Positions 26,913 through 37,957 of a stretch of DNA of 64,000 nucleotides are shown piece by piece. The stretch covers positions 248,001 through 312,000 of the forward strand of contig QEYB01000255.1 in NCBI GenBank assembly GCA_017562135.1. Direction: 5' to 3'. The position numbers and the translations under genes are program-made. Each line of letters begins with the position of its first letter. The first letter of the stretch is position 1. The notes beneath the pieces were generated by a model that was not told where the DNA came from, did no database searches, and was given only the letters and a program-made list of their open reading frames with translations. This stretch comes from Dipylidium caninum. Its lineage: Eukaryota; Platyhelminthes; Cestoda; Cyclophyllidea; Dipylidiidae.

Positions 26913-28505
26913 TTACCGAATTCCGGATTTAAACCGAAAATCGTTCATTTCATCTTCGTCAATGTCGCTACTATCGTTGTCGTCATAATCCTCACCTTCC
27001 GTTTTGGCAGAAACTTTATCGTCTTTCAAAATTTTCTTTTTTGACAAACTGATTTCCTTCATTATCTCTAAATCACGAACTTTTTCCCACATGGCACTGG
27101 AAGAAAGCATAAATATATTGGAAAAGCAAAAATAATAGATGAAAAGGGCCTCTAAAACTCGTAAGTCATATAGCACTTCCCTACTAACAGTCGTTAGTAC
27201 GAATAATAGGCATAAAGGTGCCAACATCCAATTACAAGAGGGATTGAAATTTCGAAAAATAATACAACACTAGAAGGGCAAACACGAGCTTAAGAAAGTG
27301 GGAAGTTGCTGAAAAGAAAGTTAATAAAGTAACATCCCAATGAGAAACTCGTCCGTCGATGAGACATGTATAGGCTAGATAACGAAACCAAATAAAAAAA
27401 AATCGACAAAAAACCGCTACTAATTCATATTTCATGAAAGCGACCACGATGAGACATGACAATAACGATAAAAAAAATTTTACGAAAAGTCTTCTAAGTG
27501 AGAATCATGGAAAAATTACGGGAGCATGTCTACGGTTTTACATAAATTAGACTGTTTTCAATATACATTACGAAAAACAAGCGAATTATTTTCAGAGTAA
27601 TGAAATTGAGGAAGTTTAGATAATTATCAGCCACAAGTCGGTAGCGGTTACTAGTAACGAAAGAATAAAAGCTTAAAGGTTGCGGAGTTAGGTTAAGATA
27701 ATTTGCGTGTTGAGTACAAGGAGAAAAACATACATTTCCTTATCTATCTCTGCCAAGTTTCTCGCAACAACCATTTCTTTACTTTCTTCCTCTAGAATTT
27801 GTTCCGATTCCTACAAAGAAAGTCAGTCAAGCAGGGAGGCCAAACCAAACTTAAAATAACAAAACATCAAAGCAAACTTAAAATAACAAAACATCAAAGC
27901 AAACCTGATTTAAAGTGGTTAACTCTCTCTGAAAAGCCTCCATTTCGGCGTCCATTTTGTCCTTGAAAGGCACATTCCTGGCCTCAGCATCCCTGCGCGC
28001 ATCATCAAAGAATCCCTCAGGGAGGGGGCCATTTTGCACATTTTCCTCCTCCTTGGATGTGGTCGGAGTAGAATCAATGGCCTCGGAAACCAAATTTTGA
28101 CCTTCTGAAGTCTCTAAAACTTCGGGTTTCGACTGATCCACTTCCGTTTTAGAGCGCTAAAATGGTATGAAAGAGGTAATTGGGGCCGACACCACAAACA
28201 CAAACTTTTGCAAGAGGTTCCCCATTCTTTGCTTGCGCTTGAATGCGTTTAAGCAAGGTATTGCCCCGGGCGGCGTTCTATAAATGGCAATTCTATATCA
28301 ATTTTTACCTCCTTGTGGGTTTTGCTCAAAATGTGGGCTTTCCATGTTATTTCTGATTTAATTGAAACGCCGCATAGGATACATGAAATCTTCCCAAATG
28401 AGTTATACCTAACTTGTAAACTAATTGATGAACAGACTTAATATGTGGATGGTCAATACGCTGCGGATTGCTTTTGGACGCCTTCAAAAGCAGCCTCGCG
28501 TCCAT
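26913..28505 (-). CDS. ZNF830/CCDC16-like zinc-finger, coiled-coil protein
   Basis: Nuclear protein of the ZNF830 (CCDC16/omcg1) family, linked to pre-mRNA processing and genome stability in vertebrates. Exons, in transcript order: 28505-28438, 28408-28309, 28277-28206, 28156-27905, 27810-27734 and 27096-26913, phases consistent, 250 residues. A U1-type finger is visible: C32, C35, H48, H54 (CILCGVSIKSEITWKAH, then SKTH), preceded by HPHIKYNSFGKISC as in the family. The hallmark LPEGFFDDARRDAEARN is in exon four, followed by a Glu/Lys-rich coiled coil and an acidic end (DDNDSSDIDEDEMND). It is shorter than the human protein (372), mainly in the variable middle. Introns one, two and three are only 29, 31 and 49 nt. 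The start is the first ATG. The gene lies 1.45 kb downstream of the WDR1 stop codon, in the same direction. Confidence 0.9.
27847..27900. repeat. Exact 27-bp tandem duplication in a ZNF830 intron
   Basis: Two identical 27-base units run 27847-27873 and 27874-27900, ending four bases before the splice donor of exon four (exon edge at 27905). The perfect identity suggests a recent slip, or an assembly duplication. Confidence 0.8.
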
Positions 28506-28509
28506 TGGT

Positions 28510-29950
28510 TAATTCGATATATTTGAATAATAACCTGCAGGTACAATTATTAAAACAAAAATGCAAAGTAAAAGCAGAAACCCTGTTTTAAACATTAATA
28601 AAAGTAAACTACGTAAAAATGTTATTCAATTATTGTTTCATGCGGGTTTCATATTGTGGGATGCGTGTGCGAATTAAAATGAAACGGATAACATACACTC
28701 ACACATATAGAATTTATTGCGGTAAAATAAAAACTATGATGTAAGTATCAATGAAAACTAAAAATCTCTATTAATGTGCCGGAAAACTACACCATTAGTA
28801 ATTGAACTTCACTTACAACGAAGAACTTCCATTATATCTTTATTTTGAACACAGTGTTCAAGATTTACATGCTCGCCATTTAACCCTACTTATCGCCTGG
28901 GAATATATCGCAGGAAATCCTCTTTTTCCTACCTTTGAATCTGTGCCGAACGCGGTTCACTAACATCCATGCCAAGCCGTTTTGGAACATTGGAGGAATT
29001 AATTTACCTCAAAGAACCCCCGCGGCACGTTTTAGAATAGTCAAACTTAACCTAAACTGCGCAGGTCCTCTGGATCTCCTTTGGTACGGAAACATTGCCC
29101 GAAAGATACGATAACGCATTAAAACTCGTTTCAACGAAACCTTCAGGAAAGCGTCATTGGTCGTCTATCCCTTGTTACAATTTGACAAAATGATCAGAGC
29201 ATCCTGCTTCTGAAAATAAACTCTACGGAAGCAAACAATCAATTTAATACCTTCACGTAGAGTCCATGTCATTCGATGCGATGTAAGCCCCGCGTAGTTA
29301 TACTCAAAAACCGGCACTGTAATAAGTAACACAAATTGTACCAGGTGAAAGGCTCAAAATACACAGACTATGAGCAAGAAACCGACCTCCGCTACAAAAT
29401 TTAGCTGATACGAACTGTTCTTACTTGAAAACCAAATTACAAACTACGAGATTTTCAAATCCCGAGCAAACCTATCGACGTCTTTGCGAATATGGATCGT
29501 CATCGCCTCTGCAAACTCCACCAACGACCTATTTAATTCCTTTCGCCTTTGGATCTATCACGGTTGTGTATCAATGCATGTTGACACGATGGACTAAACT
29601 AGCCTGAGCCATCCATCTCTTTTGGAAAATTGTGCAAAAAAACCAGGGATACTTTATGCTGATCAGGAGGTTTAAATCTTATAGCCCTCAAACAAACCAG
29701 CTGGAGGATGCCTTAATGTAGGCCCCCTAAGAAAGGATTGTCAGAAAAATTTTTACCAATTTAATAGGAAAGTGAGCAGGAGAATATATATATCATGATT
29801 TAAAACAGGATTATTAGCGAAGCTGTCATGGGGGCATAAGGCAATGGGTGGAATAAGGCCAACAGTCGCGCAAGGAATGACTAATAAAGGTCAATACCAG
29901 TTTGGGAATACTTAGTAAGGCCAAAAAAGGAATTTGAACAGAAAGGCATC
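28510..29950. other. AT-rich intergenic DNA between WDR1 and ZNF830
   Basis: This holds the 3' flank of WDR1 and the upstream region of ZNF830 on the minus strand. No coding exon, clear TATA box or canonical poly(A) signal was found. With only 1.4 kb between stop and start, the two genes could be expressed from separate promoters or as a trans-spliced pair; the sequence does not decide. Confidence 0.4.
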
Positions 29951-29954
29951 CAAC

Positions 29955-32900
29955 TTATTCCATTTTCCAAGTTCGCACACAAGCATCATGCCCCGTGCTG
30001 ATAAGTTCGTTTTTCGACTTCCACACCAACGCAGTGATCAGGCTGGCTGGGTGGGCGTCTGAAGATAAATGAAAGTGGAGGAAAATCAAATAAAGTTTTA
30101 ATAAACATGTAAAATATGCAAAGATGGTGTCAGCAAAGCAAGCTTAATGTGTTACCGCCTGAAGCACCGGCGTCAAGTACCAAAATACAACAGTTAGTAT
30201 GATTAACTCGAAGCATTATTTTTACCAATGATGCTTCACTATTCAATAATGAACTAAATATAAATAGCAGCTCTAAATGAAGACTGAATTTAGATGACGC
30301 ACTTCGGACTTTGCAGATCATGGAGGAGTCGGTGGGACTGAAGACAATGATGGCACAGTCGAGTCCGCCGGTGGCGAAGCGTAGGCCGTCCGGCGACCAA
30401 GCCACACAAATGACACGGGCTGCATGTTCCCGCCAGTTTCGCACCGGCTTCAATTCCCACTTCGCCTCCGTTATACTTTCTACCTGCGGGAAGAAAATGA
30501 ATATTGAAGCATTATTAGTGGTATGAACACAGTACCTCCAATGAATCATCTGAACCAATTTCCCACTTTCCTTATCTCCTCAAAACAATTTCTACATTCT
30601 GCTGTCTTGCATGGGTTATTTGCATGAAGATGAAAGGTCTACGGATATTTGTGTTACGACTTAGGTTGTTTGAGAAGGATAAAGATTTAATATCCCCGTG
30701 GATCAAATACACAGGAGTAGTTGCGAACCAGAGCGGAATGATAACTGCCAATTTCTTAAACTCTACGCCAATCTCAAAATATGGACCCGTAAGTGGAATG
30801 AAGGATGCAATAGCAATTGATAAAAATGACAAGCAGCTTTGCTAGAATAAATTCACGATGCAGAGGTACGGACATGAAATATGGGACGTGGTTTGAAAAA
30901 TATTCGCAAGGTTCCGAAAAAGTAGTTGTCTCAGGACATGAACTTTAGCTGCCGAAGTGGACACTAAAAGCACAATCAAGGAAATTTCTATAGGGTGCCG
31001 TAGATGGAGCCATTGCGGCAAAACCATTCTTAAAAAGACGCCGCAAAACGTAAGATAAATTGTAGTCAGGTTTATGCACGAGAAGGATTGAGATAATGAG
31101 GCCGAGGAATGATCATGCGCTACAAATCGGTTGTCAATTTGAGCAGAGAAGTTGCGATACGAAATCGCTCGCCAATTCTGTACACGAGTTGCATGGGGGA
31201 AAATAACCTCCCTTAAAGACAATTTTGGATCAACTAGCAAAAACTGAAGAATAAATTCAAAGCTCCATTTTTTTCTTTTTAACATAAGTAAACCAAAAAG
31301 AGGGATTATGAAGAGTGTTTCATGTTTTTGGTCAAAAAAGGCTTCGAATTAACTTTCTCAAGAAATATGAAGGTATACAAGCCTCTGCTCCAATTTTTTA
31401 AACAGCTGCGTGTAAAAAAACGAAATTACTGTCAAAATACCATACACTTCAGTTTATCACCTTCGAAAGAACAAGGTAGTGGCAAAAAGTGCTTAATTTT
31501 TACACCCACGATGTATTGATGGAAAAATCATCTTCTAACAAGTTTTGACAGAAGCCATAGGGAAAAGAACTAGTCAAAGGGAAGGCGATGTCGAAATTAC
31601 AAAATTCATATAACAGTATTTATTCAAGGTGAAAATTTATTAACGGCGATGGGAAATATAATTCACGTCCCACTGGCTGAAAACCCAAGCAACCCGTATT
31701 TCATATGATCAACTGACGTCAACCCAGAAAAGAGTATGTAAAATACATGCGATTGTATGTCGACTGCCTAAAATTGGTATTTTGTCCCATATAACATGAC
31801 ATATAATGAAGTCATCTGTCCTCAAATATACACACATAAGCGAATTTTGAAATCTTCCTAAAAGCATATTTGTGGAAACTTCATTTATCATTCGGGAATT
31901 TGATAGACCTTGAAATACAGAGGCAATTCGTATAGTCTACAATGGGTTTGTTATATCATCTCCCGCGATGTAATGGCGACGTCAATAAGGGCAGGAGACA
32001 TTTGTTTGGGATCAAACACGCACTGGACTTTTGGCAAATAGCAAATAATGAGGCCCTCAGAAGAGAACTCTTTCCTTGAAGTTTGTAAAACGAAAAACTA
32101 TGAAAAATGAAAATTCCACCAGTTTTAGCCTTAAAATAATTTCAAAACTTTTTAAATCAGGTTGATACAAGAATTATCTCAACCGAAAAGCTTACGTCAA
32201 TTATGCTTCTATGCCAAATGAACAGTTTAGTGAGAATATACGCTTGAAAAAATTGAGACTTCAAACATAAGGGAAAAATAATGCTATATACAAATAAAAG
32301 CATATAAAAGAAATACTCCAGATAAATGTTTAACAAGATCGTTTACAGGAGGGAAAGGAATCGGGGGATGAATCAAGTTTCAAAGACGCAATAAGTTTCA
32401 AAGATTTTTTTACACAAAGCAATTGTAAGCTAGCGGTGGTGGAGTTTCAAAACAACTTCGTATATTTCCTAAAAAGGCTAAAATACTAAGACTATGCATA
32501 CATCGGACGCTCTATGGGCTGTATAATATACATGCCTAGAGAGATCACTAACCATCTCACCATCTCGGTGCCATGGGGCACACTCGTACCACCAAGTCCA
32601 AAGGGCGGCATAGAAAAAATGCAGAACTGTAAAATATTGAGGAAAACGACTTACTTTGTATAGGTTTAAGTATCGGTCAGCATCCCCAACACTGAGGTAG
32701 GAGGCGTCAGGGGAGAAGGCCATCGTGGTACATTCGCTGGATACTTTTGAACCTCCCGCAGCTGTCATCTTTCTACCGTTGTCCGAAACTGCAAAGAGTT
32801 CTATGCTACCGTCCTAGTAGACGAAGAGAAATAAAAAAAGGCAAAGTAGATCCTGCCACTCTTGAGGAAATAAAAAATAACTCCCGTTGCTGCTCTAGGC

Positions 32901-35900
32901 TACGTTTGCGGCAGAGTTTTACGGTGTTATGTAGTTACTTATTTCAGCTTTTTAAATGTCACAAATACAAGCATACTTTGACTCTAGGCGATGCAAGGAA
33001 CCAAAAAAGTGCAAGATACCGAAACCCGGTTTAAGAACTTAAATCGACGAAATTGAAGCGTTTCTGTTCTAAAACGGAGGAATATATGGGATTCACGATA
33101 TTATAAAAGTAAGTCCATTGATTTGATGAGCTAACATAATATAAATGTGAAACAATTAACAATTGGAGTCACTGATGTCGTTGGTAGAAAACGATTCATA
33201 AAACAACAAAAACACCAAAAACATAGAACATGAAAATTGACTCAAGATATTGTCAAAAAGGGTTTTATCGTAAATACACCAGTAGACAATCCGGTGATTT
33301 CTGAGAATATGTACAATTTTAGTGATATAAAACCGGAATGGTATCAGATGAAGCAAAATGATAAAAAGGCCACTTTAGCAACCTCGATTAACGACTAGAA
33401 CGTCTCACTAGGCTAACTTCAAACCTTTCAAAACACTGGATACATGTAATTTACTTAAATTTCCGACAGGAGAACGAGGTCACTTAAGTGGGGAAAGTAC
33501 AGCGATCACTGAATAAATTATCGCAGATGAAGAATGTTGCTAGAAGGCAAGTGAACACTTGATCCTAATGCGTATTCACACGGAGTCAGTTTGTGGTTTT
33601 AAGAAGATTCTAATCACATTACCCGATATGAGTTTGACGCGCCAGTTATTTAGTAATTCAAAGAAAATAATATGATTTGTTCGTAATTCACAAGCGGTAA
33701 TATTTTTTCTTTATCGTTTTGCAGTATTAAAGGCCGATAAGCGAACATACCACAGGGGATTTCAGTGTTCATTTAGCAACTAACACTTTTTAAGCTTAAA
33801 TACTGTAGATGCAAAATGAAGTTACATAAGCCTCCTGTGCCTTTTCATCCTCTTCTAATACAAGTCAAAGAAATTCGTGGGATTCACAACCTAAACCATC
33901 TGAAAATAAAAGTTCATATGGTGAGGGTACGTTTGTGTAATGACTTACCGCCTTACCAACGGCGATAAGATCACCGCTTTCGGTAATGCATCCCGTGGTA
34001 GCATCAGGCGAGATCTCCAAGATTCCTATGGGTGACTTAGACGCCTCATCAGCCAGTGAGAAAGTAAGGAGATGCTTCAGGCAGATGGCAACAGCCAGGC
34101 CTTTATTGAGGGCCACACAAAGCTTACGCGGTTGTGAGAGAGCTTTCACAGAATGTCTGGATTAAAAAGGAATTAATATCATATATTCATTTTCCCTCAA
34201 ATCAGAAAAGGGCAACAACTTCCTTATTTAAAAAAGTGTGATTTGAAAGATGTAAGCAATGGATTCATCCAAATGGGGTCTTTCCCACGAAGAGATATTG
34301 AGAAACATCCATAAAAATTGTTATAACTGATTGCAACAATTGCCAGAAACTCGAAACTTTGACTGCTTTTCCGTGATGTTAAAGCGAGAATAATAGCATG
34401 TTTTAAAATACTTGGGAGGGGTGAACAAAAAACGGTAAATGAAGTGAAGGAAGCCAATTTTAACTGCTTATGGTCAGAAGGAAACGTATAAAAATGTTTC
34501 TATGAATTTACGTAATAATACCAATTAATCAGATTAAACTTTATAGATAAATGCAGAATTACTACAATGCGTCAAAATTAATCTTAAAATCACAGGTATT
34601 TAATGCTTCAATATACGTGAGAATCAATGTAAATCTGATAAAAAATACAGCGCAACTACTAATAAAATTAAAGTTAATATGATAGATAGAAGTTTAACAC
34701 GCCTGAGAAATCAGACAAATAGCTCCCAATATGCCCAATGAAAATGTAGAATTAACAAATATTAAGTATTACCGCCCCTTCAAATTATGTAACTTCGCTT
34801 GATATTACACAAATCAAGATATTAACCAATGGTATTGCAAGTAGGGTTTCAAAAACCATAAATGGAACAAACGCTTTGGGGTGAAATGCCATATTTGGAA
34901 GAGTACATGGATTGGTCGACAGTCACTCGAGAGCAAAAATTATTAGCGCAAGAAAATATTGAAACCAATACAAGAAAAGAAATACGAAAAAAAGAAATAT
35001 ACTTAAAGTTTAAAGGCCTAAATCGATAGAAACTCACTCATAAGCACGTTGGGAGAGGGAGGCAAAAACCACACGGTCATCAACACCGACAGAAAGGACG
35101 CGATCACCGCATGCAACCACACCTTGGATTGCAGATTTGTGAGCTTCCTTACCCTCAAAGGGTTCAGCCAAGCCGGTCTTCAAGTTCCAGCACACCATAA
35201 GACCATCGTATGAAGTAGTAATAAGTTTTCACTTTGAGTGGCATACCAGGCATGCTGGATAGGCCGAGAGTGACCGAACATTACACCTGATGGAGTCTCC
35301 AGCTTAGAACAGTCATCGGTTACGTCAAAGTAAGTCATAGCTCCACTTAAACTGAGAGAGATAATCTTGTTGGCGGTCCAGACGCAACCCAACTGGATCG
35401 GAAAAAGAACATCAAAAACAGTCCCAAAGAAAGACATGAAAATTATAAGAAGCCGCCTAACCTGCATGTTGTCCAGCTTATCCTCGAAAGCATATTCACA
35501 AAGAAGATCATATGGCTTATCAGCGCACCAAAGTTTAATTTTCTTGTCAGCAGACACAGAAATTATTCGTGCACCAGAAAGGAGAGAAATCTAAGCCGTA
35601 GATACCACCCTTATGAGCGGGAGGGCCCAATTCACAAATACAATCTCCAGAGGTGGCATCATAGACAAACACCTTTAACATTAACGTAAAATAAAAGGTA
35701 AACTTACCTTCCCGTCCGAACCTCCGGTGACAAAGATATCACCTCTGGGAGAAAATTTGCAGCATTGAACAAAATTAGTATGATCCTATAAGACGAGAGA
35801 GTGAAAAGAAAACGGATTTGACAAATATTAGTTGGGGGGGGGGGGAATTGAGTAATTTTCTAGGGACAATAATATCGTACTAATTGAAAAGAGAAAGTAA

Positions 35901-36701
35901 TGTTCGAGTTTTTGTAAACATTACCCTCAAACTTTTAGAGAACTTGAAGGGGGGGCCCTCAAAGAAGCAGGCGGTGAAGTCTTCGCTTCCGGTAACCAAA
36001 CGGAAGGGACGAGTAGGCTTAAAGTCAAGAGAATTTATGGCTTTCGCCATTCCGACAACGTCTCCGACTTCTGTACCCATTTCAGCGTTGATTACTTTAC
36101 CAAACCTATCACGCAGTAAAGCATGAAACTACTCAAAATTTACTTTTCGCTACCCGCACCACCAACAGCTATTCTCTGATTATCACTTGACCAGCAAACG
36201 TCGTTGATGCCAGAGAGTACGGGAAATTCGTTTTTGAGTATGTGTTCCTTCTGCGTTGTATCCCAAATTTGAAGTTTGCCTGATTTATCTAAAGTGCGAA
36301 TGAGCGAAACCGTGGAAATGAAACCTACCGCCGGAAGCCACGTAGAAACCACTAGGCGAATATTTGGCGCACTGAACATCAAAACTATGTCCAGCATATA
36401 TATCATTGTCCAGATTCTACTAGACATAAATTAAGAAAATGTGTCGTACGGAAAGGTCACGAATAATAACGTTCTTCCTGTTAGGATAGACAATGAAACC
36501 GCCTTTTGGATGTGCTCCAATTATCATACGCTTGCCTCTCTCAACATATGGAGCAGCAGGGTACAGCTTATCTACAAGAGACTCGTTACTATCTAAACTG
36601 TACCAAGAACTAAAGGCATGGTTGGAACACAAACGAAGGAGGCTGCCTGCTCGGACGCTGAGGAAACTGTTAACTGCCGCGCCTAATTTGAAAAATTGGG
36701 A
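29955..36701 (-). CDS. WDR1: WDR1/AIP1 actin-interacting WD40 protein, with two frame breaks
   Basis: AIP1 binds cofilin-decorated actin filaments and promotes their disassembly; it folds as two seven-bladed WD40 propellers. Exons, in transcript order: about 36701-36450, 36416-36329, 36288-36144, 36105-35925, 35785-35708, 35672-35462, 35392-35038, 34156-33949, 32813-32655, 30483-30303 and 30058-29955. Family strings include [76 protein letters not shown] and [12 protein letters not shown] at the end. Two introns are 38 and 40 nt. Exon six needs one base removed near 35578, and exon seven needs one base added near 35230, to stay in the family frame. The first exon has no in-frame ATG, so the true start lies upstream or comes from a trans-spliced leader. 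Identity is very secure; intactness is uncertain. Confidence 0.93.
35834..35845. repeat. Poly(G) run
   Basis: Twelve G in a row inside a WDR1 intron. Homopolymers like this are prone to length error, which matters for judging the frame breaks nearby. Confidence 0.8.
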
Positions 36702-36719
36702 TTAATAATACATATTAAA

Positions 36720-37950
36720 ACTAAATGCAACCTGGAGAGGCGCAAAGTAAAATTTAAATCTAACTAAAATCAAATTAATAATAAATTATGCTTAAAAATA
36801 TGTTGCGGTGGGGTTAGTTGGGTTTAGAGACTTGCTAAAATTTTTCATTAGCTCGGTGAATACACTTTTGGTTAAGCTGATTTGTCAGATTCTGGAAGGC
36901 AAAATTCATAACACCTTTCCGTCTAGGTATCGTAGCGTTAGTATCTTAAAATAAGGTCCGACCCAGGATGTTGCGAGTTAAATCAGCCACTTACAAAATG
37001 TGTCATAAGCGGAATTATCGCTAGACACTTGACACCCAATTACTATTTCTGTGTATATTGAAAAGTAGTCGATTTGAAACTAAGATAATATACAGCGTTG
37101 AAATTTTATAAACTGAATACGGAGAGAAACGATATTACTCATCCATTAAGTCTGTAAAATTTCTAACCTACTTAGCATTGTCTACATCTTAGAAGTACTG
37201 ATTCCGCTGTGGAACGTCCACAAAGAAAGACGTAGATCATGATTTGCGGTTGGTTTGGAAATCTTGAGTTAACGTGACTGTTTTTTTTCGTAATACGATT
37301 TTGCATACAACTTGCTTCTATCCTGCCAACAGAGGATGTAATTTTAAATAAAGGTTTGGTGGCGAAACAACGCAACCTTAAAGTGACAACCAATGCCGAT
37401 TTATATGAAATAAGGAAGCATTCAAAAGGTGACAATGTGGCACATATGGCCTTTGACGGATAACGCTGCTCTTTTAACGCCCACTCATTTATCATAAGTG
37501 AGATTTTGGTAATTTCTATCGCTAACCAAATGAGTGTAGTAACAGCGCATGGTTTCACCCGCAATCAGCGCTACAATGTGGATTTTAATTGTCATTGAAA
37601 TTTTGGAGAACTCCCACCAATAACTGTAGAGCAAGAATTTTTTAGTTCAAATCATTTTTCCTGATTTGCTTACAAACTATCCGCTGTTATCCGTGAAACA
37701 CTTTCCACTTCCCCAAAAATATTTTTTAACTGCGTGCATTACACTATGTTATATAGCATACAATTAATAAACGAAGTCGAAAGAGCGGCGTTGCAAGGCG
37801 ACAGTCCCGCCTTGCTCGAAAACGAAGTCGAAAGATCTTTGGGAAAAAGAATGTTACGGTGCTGGAAAGAGGTGATATTGTATCCAGTTAGTGTTAGGCA
37901 TTTTATATACACTGGTGGGGATCGGATTGGGGTTGGAAAAATTTGTCTTT
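36720..37950. other. AT-rich upstream flank of WDR1, no supported gene
   Basis: The missing first exon and promoter of WDR1 should lie here or further up. A weak candidate on the minus strand begins with ATG near 36908 and would read MNFAFQNLTNQLNQK before a possible donor, but nothing confirms it. Confidence 0.3.
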
Positions 37951-37957
37951 GGATACT

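Noticed and set aside
27847..27900. CRISPR-like or regulatory repeat array
   Set aside because: Only two adjacent copies without spacers, within an intron of a eukaryotic gene; it is a simple tandem duplication.
37172..37564. Minus-strand frame of 130 codons
   Set aside because: AT-rich flank sequence, no family resemblance, no splice context and no convincing start.
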